Part shown: positions 1 through 6,721 of the stretch, one piece after another
Position numbering within the stretch: position 1 is the stretch's first letter
Layout of the letters: every line of letters begins with the position of its first letter
Source: HGM04593 sp964485215
GTDB taxonomy: Bacteria > Bacteroidota > Bacteroidia > Bacteroidales > Bacteroidaceae
Length of the DNA: 12,985 nt
Reading direction: 5' to 3'
Assembly (NCBI GenBank): GCA_964485215.1
Contig: CAZAIM010000070.1
Span: 1 to 12,985, forward strand
Notes under the pieces: generated by a model
Seen by the model: only the letters and a program-made list of their open reading frames with translations
Told to the model about the DNA's origin: nothing
The model's database searches: none
Made by a program: the position numbers and the translations under genes

Positions 1-1903
1 CTGCAATAATGTTGCTCTCCATCAGTGGGTCGTTACGCAGGTTGTAGAGCGAAACGCTCTTCTCTCCGTCGAACAACAGCACAAGACTGCCCTTGTAGTA
101 CTGATAAATGCCATTAGTGAAGTTTACGGCATAGCTCTCCTCTGGTATTGCCGAGACAAGGCTCTTGCCGAATGCAATGAACGGTTTGTCGTAGCCTGTG
201 TATTCGAGTATTGTCGGCATTATGTCAATCTGCTGTGCTATGGTCTGTTCGTCTATACCTGGAGCAAAGGGTTCCTCGCCGGTAGGGGAGAAGAAAATTA
301 TTGGTATCTCGAACCATCCTGCCGATGTCTTGTAGCGTGCCTCGTTACTATGATTAGTGTGGTCTGCCGTTATGACAAAGAGTGTATTGTAATACCACGC
401 CTGCTCCTTGGCATACTCAAAGAATCTCTTCAGCGAGTAGTCGGTATACTCTACACACTTGAGGAACGGGTCGTCTCCTCCCTTGAACCGGCCGGAATAC
501 TCTTCGGGTATATTGAAGGGGTGATGCGACGATGCTGTGAAGACCGATGTGATGAACGGCTCCTTCATACCGTTCATGCACTCGGCATAGTATTGCAGGA
601 ACGGCTCGTCCCAGATGGCCCAGGTTCCGTCGTGCTCCTCCTTGCCCCGGTGGTTGGGCGAATCGCAGAATTCGTCCATTCCGTAGTATCTGTCGAAGCC
701 GGTTGTGTTTGCAAATGCCTGGAATCCCATAGAACCATTCGGGGCTCCGTGGAAGAATGCACTGTTGTATCCTGCTTTCTTGAGCTCCTCGGCAACTCCG
801 CTTACCTCATTCAGTGAAGCCGATGACGTGGTGAAGAATGGTTCCTCGAACATAGGGATGCTTGATAGGATTGACGGCATTCCATCGATGCTCTTCTTGC
901 CGTTCCCGTATGAATATCTGTAGCTCTTGCTTTGTGTAACCAGCGAGTCAAGGAATGGTGTAAGTGTTCCTTCTACCCGGTTGTTGTAGGCTCCTATGTA
1001 CTCCTTGCCGAAACTCTCGACAATCAGAATAACGACGTTCCTTTTGTTTGCTGTGCTGTCGTGCTCGAATTTCTGCAATGGCGTAAATCTCCTCTCAAGC
1101 TCTTCAATTCTGTAATAATTCTTCTCAGTGAATGGTTTCTTGCCTATGGTGCGAATCATTGTAAAAGGGGTGTTCAGAATTATAGCTGCATCGTTGGGCG
1201 ACGAAACATACTGGTTGGCATTGCTGAGGGTTATTGGTCTTACAGCCTTGCCAATTCCACCGCGCATTCCTGTGACGAGCAGGAATGCAGCCAGCACGAG
1301 AACAGGCAGGTGCCACAGGTAGTATTTTTTTATGTTGCTATATGTTTTGCAGGCCGGTGTGTATAACCTGTATATTATCCATATTATAGCAATGCCTATG
1401 AGTACCAGCCACCAATGGTTTATAATCTCATACCCAATGACGGACCCGAGATTGCCCTCGTTGCCGAACTCGCTGAAGAGGCTCCAGGTTGTCCTGCGTC
1501 CTGTAAATGGAACATATACACAGTCGCAGAGGTTGGCGATTACTCCTATTGCGTTAGGAACAATGAATGACCACTTTGTTATGTTCTGCATAACCTTTCC
1601 TTCCTTGTAGTGTATCGGTAGCAGCAACAGTACTATGTATGCAATATTCAGGTAGCACACGGCAGCTGTGTCGAACATAAGGGAGCCTTTGGCCATAAGC
1701 AGGAACGAGTTGTTTTCAAAAGCCTGTGAGTAAAGGTCGCTGTTCATCAGTACGAAAATTATGCGGCAAACGAACAGTAGGGCATATGCTAATGCCATGT
1801 TCAGCAGCAATGCAACTGCAATATTCTTTTCCTTGGTCTTTCCGCCCAGGCGTTTGCCTATTCTTGCCAAGCCGGTCTTGTCGAGTATTGTTCTGAGGTT
1901 CAT
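1..1903 (-). CDS. LTA synthase-like membrane phosphotransferase (sulfatase fold), 3'-partial
   Basis: This is an open frame of 634 codons that leaves the window at its C-terminal end. It begins at an ATG 28 bases downstream of a Bacteroidetes-type -7 box. The N-terminal third has about five membrane segments (roughly residues 28-53, 76-97, 110-132, 161-181 and 196-212). An RGGIG motif near 214-218 follows, then a periplasmic alkaline-phosphatase/sulfatase-superfamily domain. Visible active-site landmarks are E296 in VESFGKEY, S338 in GKKSIDGMPSI at the nucleophile position, H385, H460-H461 in SSHHPF, and D514-H515 in TADHTNH. Family members (LtaS, OpgB/MdoB, phosphoethanolamine transferases) move a phospho-alcohol head group from a phospholipid to a glycan or lipid outside the inner membrane. 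The substrate here is unknown. LtaS itself uses Thr, so the Ser is notable. It is divergent from the GT10 gene, which suggests a surface-glycan role. The family call is strong; the specific reaction is inference. Confidence 0.9.
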   Translation of the reverse strand, partial: MNLRTILDKTGLARIGKRLGGKTKEKNIAVALLLNMALAYALLFVCRIIFVLMNSDLYSQAFENNSFLLMAKGSLMFDTAAVCYLNIAYIVLLLLPIHYKEGKVMQNITKWSFIVPNAIGVIANLCDCVYVPFTGRRTTWSLFSEFGNEGNLGSVIGYEIINHWWLVLIGIAIIWIIYRLYTPACKTYSNIKKYYLWHLPVLVLAAFLLVTGMRGGIGKAVRPITLSNANQYVSSPNDAAIILNTPFTMIRTIGKKPFTEKNYYRIEELERRFTPLQKFEHDSTANKRNVVILIVESFGKEYIGAYNNRVEGTLTPFLDSLVTQSKSYRYSYGNGKKSIDGMPSILSSIPMFEEPFFTTSSASLNEVSGVAEELKKAGYNSAFFHGAPNGSMGFQAFANTTGFDRYYGMDEFCDSPNHRGKEEHDGTWAIWDEPFLQYYAECMNGMKEPFITSVFTASSHHPFNIPEEYSGRFKGGDDPFLKCVEYTDYSLKRFFEYAKEQAWYYNTLFVITADHTNHSNEARYKTSAGWFEIPIIFFSPTGEEPFAPGIDEQTIAQQIDIMPTILEYTGYDKPFIAFGKSLVSAIPEESYAVNFTNGIYQYYKGSLVLLFDGEKSVSLYNLRNDPLMESNIIA

Positions 1904-1931
1904 TGTAAAAAGCAACAATCTTGTGATGCTG

Positions 1932-1963
1932 CAAATATAGTGTAAAATTTGATAATGGAGAAA
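1932..1963 (-). promoter_or_regulatory. Predicted promoter of the first LTA-synthase-like gene
   Basis: On the minus strand TATATTTG (1939-1932) matches the Bacteroidetes -7 box TAnnTTTG. A weaker TTTC lies 20 bases upstream (1963-1960), where the -33 TTTG is expected. The start codon is 28 bases downstream of the -7 box. The -33 match is imperfect. Confidence 0.55.
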
Positions 1964-2019
1964 TAGGATGTGTTGCATGGTTGCTTCTTGGGTTACTATT
2001 CAAAACATTCGCAGCTGTT

Positions 2020-2051
2020 TTTGCTTAATTGTCCGGTTTGCACTATTTTTG
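2020..2051 (+). promoter_or_regulatory. Predicted promoter of the GT10 gene
   Basis: TTTG (2020-2023), a 20-base spacer and TATTTTTG (2044-2051) give a close match to the Bacteroidetes sigma-ABfr consensus TTTG-N19-21-TAnnTTTG. The start codon is 26 bases further on, behind an A-rich leader (AAAAAGA) with no clear Shine-Dalgarno site. This is the best promoter match in the window. It is divergent from the promoter of the LTA-synthase-like gene within a 174-base spacer. Confidence 0.65.
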
Positions 2052-2077
2052 TACAGTAATTATCATTAAAAAGACCG

Positions 2078-3124
2078 ATGTATAAAGTAGTATTGCTCTA
2101 TGGCAATGGAGAAAAGTATCGCTGGATAACCAGGCAGACACCTGGCCACAATGGAGTGTCAAAGTGCGGCAAGTATAAATTTTATGTAAACGAGATAATT
2201 CCAGACCCGGATTTCGTTGTAATACGCAGCAAGTCTCTAAGGAAGGCCACAGAATTTAACGTTGCTCCCGAGAATGTCGTTCTGGCTACAAGTGAGCCAT
2301 ACTCGGTGCTCGCCTATCCTAAGGACTATTGCCGGCAGTTCGGTATGGTATGTTCCTGTCAAGAGAATCTCAAGCATAGGAATGTTGTCTACACGCCTGC
2401 CTTTGTATACTGGTATGCTGGTGTTGCGTTTACTAAGGATGGGCCGCAGAGCCGCATAGACTATGATACGTTCAAGAGTATGCCTGTGCCAGAGAAGAAA
2501 AGGCTTATATCCGTAATAACGAGCGACAAGGCATTCACTCAGGGGCATCAGGACCGTATAGACTTTGTGGAGAAGCTGAAGAAGCATTATGGTGACAAGA
2601 TTGATGTCTTCGGTCGTGGGTACAATACTTTTGAGGATAAGTGGGAGGTGTTGGCACCATACAAGTACCATATTGCCATAGAGAACTCTTCATCGCGTTA
2701 CTATTGGACCGAAAAGTTATCGGACTGTTACCTGGCACACAGTTTTCCAATCTATTATGGCTGTACCAATGTAGATGACTATTTCCCGGCCAAGGGCTTG
2801 TGCAGAATCGACATACACAATTTTGACGAGTGTGTAAAGGCCATTGATGCTGTTCTTGAGAACGAACTTTATGAGAAACGTCGTGCCGAACTTGACAAGT
2901 GCAAGGAACTTGTTCTTGAAGACTACAATATGTTCAATTATCTTGCCCGGTGTCTCGACCGGCTCAATCCCGATGCGCCAAAGAAGAAGGTCACAATCAA
3001 GCCTGCCAACTCAATGCACAGCCTTCACAATGTGTACATATACCTGGTGAAGCGTAATCTTTTCAAACTTAAGAAAGGCCTTTTGCGCCTGTTCAAGGGA
3101 AAGTCTGTGCTTTCGGAGCGGTAG
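2078..3124 (+). CDS. Glycosyltransferase family 10 protein (alpha-fucosyltransferase type)
   Basis: The protein has 348 residues. The C-terminal half carries the GT10 signature: YHIAIENSSSRYYWTEKLSD (198-217) followed by HSFPIYYGCTNVDDYFP (221-237). The conserved E202-N203, T211-E212-K213 and P224-I225-Y226-G228 form the GDP-fucose donor site of this family. GT10 enzymes transfer L-fucose from GDP-fucose in alpha-1,3 or alpha-1,4 linkage to GlcNAc or glucose, building Lewis-type or O-antigen/capsule epitopes on the cytoplasmic face. The N-terminal half (about 1-130) is the variable acceptor domain and was not matched to anything specific. The C-terminus (about 318-343) is rich in Lys/Arg and hydrophobic residues and has no heptad repeats, so a membrane-associating amphipathic tail is plausible. 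The gene is monocistronic, with its own promoter, and converges with the CDP-glycerol transferase gene. Acceptor and linkage are not deducible. Confidence 0.88.
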   Translation: MYKVVLLYGNGEKYRWITRQTPGHNGVSKCGKYKFYVNEIIPDPDFVVIRSKSLRKATEFNVAPENVVLATSEPYSVLAYPKDYCRQFGMVCSCQENLKHRNVVYTPAFVYWYAGVAFTKDGPQSRIDYDTFKSMPVPEKKRLISVITSDKAFTQGHQDRIDFVEKLKKHYGDKIDVFGRGYNTFEDKWEVLAPYKYHIAIENSSSRYYWTEKLSDCYLAHSFPIYYGCTNVDDYFPAKGLCRIDIHNFDECVKAIDAVLENELYEKRRAELDKCKELVLEDYNMFNYLARCLDRLNPDAPKKKVTIKPANSMHSLHNVYIYLVKRNLFKLKKGLLRLFKGKSVLSER

Positions 3125-3132
3125 GCCGGGGC

Positions 3133-4182
3133 TTATCCCTTCTGCTTGAGGAAGTGCAGGCGGACTTTTATCTTGCGGAACAGGTTCAGCGGTTTCTTCT
3201 TTAGTCTGCCCTTGTGGTTGGCTATGAAGTCGTCTACTGCGTCGAGAATGCGTGCGCAGTTCTTGCCATCCCTGTGCGCTTCGTGGTAGCTTGTGTGTGC
3301 CCTGACATTCTCCATCAGTTCTTCAGGCCTTGTCATTGCTTTCTCAATGGCAGGTTCAATCTCATCAAGTTCTGTCACATTAAGCAAGTGTTTGCCCGGC
3401 TGTGTATTACGGTAGGTGACAACCGGCTTGTCGAGCAGCATATATTCAATTATGATGCTTGAACTGTCGCATAGCATTACGTTGCTCTTTGCCATGACTG
3501 TCAGGTCATCCAGCACGGGAAGATAGGTGACATTGCTGTTCTCCTCAGCGAGCCGCCTGTATTTGTTTATAAGTTCCTGATCCTGGACTTTCGGGTGCAT
3601 TGTTATAATCCACTTCCAGGGCCTGCTCTTTACCATCCGTTCAATTGCCGGATAGAGTGTGCCAAGTGACGATATGCCTTTTGAGAATGTTGTTGCCACA
3701 AAAATTGTTTTTGTGCTGCCGTCGGGCTTGGCTGCAAGCATCTGCGGAGTAAAGAAACTGTCGATTTTGCACCAGCCTGTCTCGTAGGTCTTGTAGTGCC
3801 CTACCTCTTTCTCCAGTTCTTTGAACTTGATAGTGCTGCTGTCTCCTTGCGTGCAATACATGTCGAACCATCCACGCATCTTGAAGTGGTTGTCAATCAC
3901 GCCGTTGCGTTTGTTTATCGGGTAGCCGTGGAATACCTTTACCTTAACGCCTGGCATAAAATCATATACCCAGTTCGTCGGCACGAACACTGCTATCGGG
4001 TTAAACTTCCTTATCTCCTTGAGCGAACGTAGTCTTGTTTCGCCGTCGATGAGCATGTCGGGGCAGTCGTCCTCAATGTACCAGGCAGCTTTGCCGCCTC
4101 GTTTGCGTATTTCCTCTTGCAGAGGACGCAGGATTGGGTATGCGTAGCTTACAGATGCAAACAAAAGATATTTTTTTTCCAT
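3133..4182 (-). CDS. CDP-glycerol glycerophosphotransferase family protein (TagB/TagF-like)
   Basis: This is a 349-residue, apparently soluble GT-B-like protein with no signal peptide or membrane segment. Hallmarks of the Glyphos_transf family are HGYP (85-88), matching the first catalytic His of TagF. MHPK (195-198) matches the second. In the CDP-binding region, DLTVMAKSNVMLCDSSSIIIEY (226-247) contains D239, the S240-S242 cluster and E246, followed by LDKPVV. Known members transfer glycerol phosphate, or ribitol phosphate, from a CDP-activated donor to build teichoic acids or decorate capsules. The length fits a single catalytic domain without the membrane-targeting N-terminal domain of large TagF proteins. 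The C-terminus (about 324-348) is strongly basic and amphipathic, like that of the convergent GT10. The start is 11 bases after the stop of the upstream LTA-synthase-like gene, so the two are probably co-transcribed. The family is secure; whether the donor is CDP-glycerol or another CDP-alditol is not. Confidence 0.87.
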   Translation of the reverse strand: MEKKYLLFASVSYAYPILRPLQEEIRKRGGKAAWYIEDDCPDMLIDGETRLRSLKEIRKFNPIAVFVPTNWVYDFMPGVKVKVFHGYPINKRNGVIDNHFKMRGWFDMYCTQGDSSTIKFKELEKEVGHYKTYETGWCKIDSFFTPQMLAAKPDGSTKTIFVATTFSKGISSLGTLYPAIERMVKSRPWKWIITMHPKVQDQELINKYRRLAEENSNVTYLPVLDDLTVMAKSNVMLCDSSSIIIEYMLLDKPVVTYRNTQPGKHLLNVTELDEIEPAIEKAMTRPEELMENVRAHTSYHEAHRDGKNCARILDAVDDFIANHKGRLKKKPLNLFRKIKVRLHFLKQKG

Positions 4183-4193
4183 AGCGAACTGTA

Positions 4194-6074
4194 TTATTTG
4201 CTTATAAAGTCCTGATATGAGGTCTGGAGTATGGCTTTTGCCCTCTTTATACGCTCTTCTCCTCCTTTGCCTGGTTCGTTGTGTATGATGCTTTGGCTGT
4301 TCAGGTCATATACAGTGAATCCGGCAGAATCAATGAGTGAAATGCCATTGTTGTAGCTGTGGTAGGCCGATGGGTATGTATAGCCAGGCCCGAGGATGTT
4401 GCGGCTGAATATGAATTCTTCTATAGGCAACTGCAATTGTGACAGTATTGTAGCTGGCAAATCACTCTGGTTACATAATATGTCAATGTGTCTTGGTTCT
4501 GTTATTGCACCGCCAAGCAGCAGGAGCGGTATGCGGTTCCGCCCCTTGTCTGTCTGCTGAATGCCTTCGGGGTATCTTACGACAGAGTGGTCCGCGATGC
4601 AGATGATAAGCGTGTTGTCCCACTCCTTGCTTCCTTTGAAACGGTCTATGAACTTGCCGAACTCTTCGTCGGTAAATGCGAAGGAATTGGCTTTCTGGTC
4701 ATCGGGTATCCTGTTGTATGGTACAGTCCAAGGTTCATGGCTGCTTAGTGTGAGGTATGTTATGTGCCATGGCTCTTCTTCTTGCTCCATAATGACATCA
4801 TACAGTTTCCTGAACGTTACATCGTCTCCAGCTCCCCATTGGTGCGTCTCTCTCTCTGCAGCTGTGAAATCCTGGTCGGAAATCACTCTACCATATCCGG
4901 TGGAGTAGAAATATCCCTTCATGTTTGTGAAATTCACATCGCCGCCGTATATGAATGTGTTCTTGTAGCCGGCCTCTTTCAATGATTTCGCCAATGACGG
5001 GAGCGACTGGCTTCTTTTGGCATTCTTCATCACCGATGTCTTGGGGAAGGAGGGGAATCCGCTTAAAGCGCATATCAGTCCACGGTCGGTACGGTAGCTG
5101 TTTGCATAGCATTGTGTGAAAAGTATGCCTTCTTCCGATATCCTGTCGAAATTTGGCGTTACTCCTTTCATTCCGTCCATACCCTCGATAAGGTTTGCGC
5201 TCATACCCTCAAGAACTATTGTTATAATATTGGGCCTGCTGTTGCATAGCAGGGTATCGTTTATTAGATTATCCTGCACATACATCTCCTGCATAAGTTC
5301 AAATCTCTCCTTTTCATCGAGAAAACTGTACTCTTCGCTAAGGTCTTCCAGGTTAATTACGGTGTAAAGGAAACTGAATATTGGATTCACGGCGGCATCG
5401 TTAAGGAACTGCTTGTCGCTGTAGTATACTGTTCCGACATTGTTGGTCGACTCTGTAATGCCTCCCCTTATGCCCAGGAATAGGAATCCGCCCAGAATCA
5501 GGAACAGCACCGATGCTTTGTAATGCTTTTTTTCGCAGTTATGGAACTCCTGCCGTCTTGTGAGTGACAGTATCCTGTATATGCCGTAAGTCAATGCTGC
5601 CATTACGGCAAGGAGTAGCAGCAAGTGCCATATGGTGACGCTGGCGAATGCGTTGGCAGGTGAGTCGAGGTATATGAGAACCGAAGCGTCGAGCTTGAAC
5701 TCCCAATAGGGATAAAGGGTAATGTCGGACAGAAATGTCAGGCCGATGACAAAAGCTATAATGCTGTTATATGCAGAAAAGAACCTCTTCATCGGGAAAT
5801 TTCTGAATATTGTCACAGTTGTCAGCAGCAACGGGAGAACTGTGAAGTACCCAGCAATGGCAAAGTCGTGCGGCAGACCGTGCAGGATAACGGCAAGACT
5901 GTCTGCTACAGAACAGCTTGTTTCTCCGCTATCGAAAAGTATAAATGCAAATTTGTATAGAGCAGATAGTGCAACAATTGTAAAGTAGAATTTTACAAGG
6001 AAAAGCACTCTCTGCACAATGCAGTCTTCTTTTATTCTTCTGTATCTCTCTACAAGGTCTGAACCGCTTTTCAT
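4194..6074 (-). CDS. LTA synthase-like membrane phosphotransferase (sulfatase fold), full length
   Basis: The protein has 626 residues, the usual size for the LtaS/OpgB group. About five membrane segments occupy residues 20-205 (roughly 21-47, 68-92, 101-119, 148-169 and 187-203), and an RGGI motif (203-206) closes the membrane part. The extracytoplasmic sulfatase-fold domain (about 280-600) shows E289 in IVLEGMSA and T329 in SYRTDRG at the nucleophile position. It also shows H446 in SSHEPW and D495-H496 in IADHS, the expected metal and substrate ligands. Members transfer phosphoglycerol or phosphoethanolamine from phospholipids to glycans or glycolipids. It shares the fold with the gene at the left edge but differs in the nucleophile residue and surrounding motif, so the two probably have different substrates or acceptors. 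It lies 8 bases after the RNase H stop and 11 bases before the CDP-glycerol transferase. Ordinary sulfatase activity is less likely because of the N-terminal membrane domain. Confidence 0.9.
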   Translation of the reverse strand: MKSGSDLVERYRRIKEDCIVQRVLFLVKFYFTIVALSALYKFAFILFDSGETSCSVADSLAVILHGLPHDFAIAGYFTVLPLLLTTVTIFRNFPMKRFFSAYNSIIAFVIGLTFLSDITLYPYWEFKLDASVLIYLDSPANAFASVTIWHLLLLLAVMAALTYGIYRILSLTRRQEFHNCEKKHYKASVLFLILGGFLFLGIRGGITESTNNVGTVYYSDKQFLNDAAVNPIFSFLYTVINLEDLSEEYSFLDEKERFELMQEMYVQDNLINDTLLCNSRPNIITIVLEGMSANLIEGMDGMKGVTPNFDRISEEGILFTQCYANSYRTDRGLICALSGFPSFPKTSVMKNAKRSQSLPSLAKSLKEAGYKNTFIYGGDVNFTNMKGYFYSTGYGRVISDQDFTAAERETHQWGAGDDVTFRKLYDVIMEQEEEPWHITYLTLSSHEPWTVPYNRIPDDQKANSFAFTDEEFGKFIDRFKGSKEWDNTLIICIADHSVVRYPEGIQQTDKGRNRIPLLLLGGAITEPRHIDILCNQSDLPATILSQLQLPIEEFIFSRNILGPGYTYPSAYHSYNNGISLIDSAGFTVYDLNSQSIIHNEPGKGGEERIKRAKAILQTSYQDFISK

Positions 6075-6082
6075 AGTATTGT

Positions 6083-6706
6083 CTATTTTCTGCCGAAATC
6101 TGCCGGAATCTCACCCCATTTGTCGGTCTCCCACTTTATTACGGTCGTGTTGTATTTGTTCTCTCTGAGCCATTTCTCGGCTCTTTCGATATATTTGAAA
6201 AGCTCTTCGCTCCTGTTGTCCCGGGGCAGTCTGGTGCGGCAACTTTTCTTCTTTACCCAAAGCTGGGCATTCACGCTGTCGGAATAGATTGGAATCTCCA
6301 GTCCCTTCTGTTTCAGCAAGGCAAGTCCATGTACGATGGCAAGGAACTCACCTATGTTGTTTGTGCCGAACATTGGCCCGAAATGAAAAATCTCCTCGCC
6401 CGTTCCTACATAAACCCCTCTGTACTCCATCATTCCGGGGTTGCCGCTGCAAGCGGCATCCACGGCAATGGAATTCTGTATGATGGCGGCCGGTCTCTCA
6501 TTTGGCCTTGTGCTTGCTGACTTTTTCTCGGTTCCGATATATTCCCTGGGTGAGGAACTGTAGGCTCGCTCGGCTTCCTCCAGGCTGTCAAAAGCCTTGT
6601 AAAGAGCCTGCTTAATACCTTTTATCTGCATCTGGCACTCTTCCCAAGATTGGTATATCCCTGGCTTGACACCGTTCCAGACAACATAGAAACGCTTCTT
6701 TGCCAT
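6083..6706 (-). CDS. Ribonuclease H family protein with viroplasmin-like N-terminal domain
   Basis: The protein has 207 residues from the preferred ATG. An in-frame TTG nine bases upstream is possible but less likely. Residues 4-50 (KRFYVVWNGVKPGIY, then SWEEC and AFDSLEEAERAY) form the RNaseH1-N/viroplasmin-like domain, which in other RNases H1 binds RNA-DNA hybrids. A linker of about 25 residues leads to the RNase H fold (about 78-205). The four catalytic acids are visible: D83 (VDAACSGNPG), E120 (NIGEFLAI), D143 (YSDSVNA) and D203 (IPADFG). The enzyme cleaves the RNA strand of RNA-DNA hybrids, acting on R-loops and primer remnants. It is in the cytoplasm. It sits 15 bases after argS and 8 bases before the LTA-synthase-like gene on the same strand, so operon membership is likely. 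All key residues are present, so it should be active. Confidence 0.9.
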   Translation of the reverse strand: MAKKRFYVVWNGVKPGIYQSWEECQMQIKGIKQALYKAFDSLEEAERAYSSSPREYIGTEKKSASTRPNERPAAIIQNSIAVDAACSGNPGMMEYRGVYVGTGEEIFHFGPMFGTNNIGEFLAIVHGLALLKQKGLEIPIYSDSVNAQLWVKKKSCRTRLPRDNRSEELFKYIERAEKWLRENKYNTTVIKWETDKWGEIPADFGRK

Positions 6707-6721
6707 CTTCTGCAATTTCTT

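Noticed and set aside
350..817. 155-codon plus-strand open frame
   Set aside because: It is antisense to the first LTA-synthase-like gene, whose frame shows clear family motifs. The antisense peptide has no recognisable domain and no promoter or ribosome-binding signal.
932..1366. 144-codon plus-strand open frame
   Set aside because: It is a shadow of the membrane and early catalytic part of the same gene. Its Cys/Val-rich composition is typical of antisense translation.
1716..2003. 95-codon minus-strand open frame reaching into the intergenic region
   Set aside because: It is out of frame with the LTA-synthase-like gene, crosses that gene's promoter, and its product is compositionally random.
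2237..2671. 144-codon frame antisense to the GT10 gene
   Set aside because: The plus-strand GT10 frame carries the fucosyltransferase motifs; the antisense peptide shows no domain.
6707..6715. Alternative TTG start for RNase H
   Set aside because: It would add three residues (MQK) and leave only 6 bases after argS. The ATG at 6706 begins the usual MAKKRFYVVW sequence.
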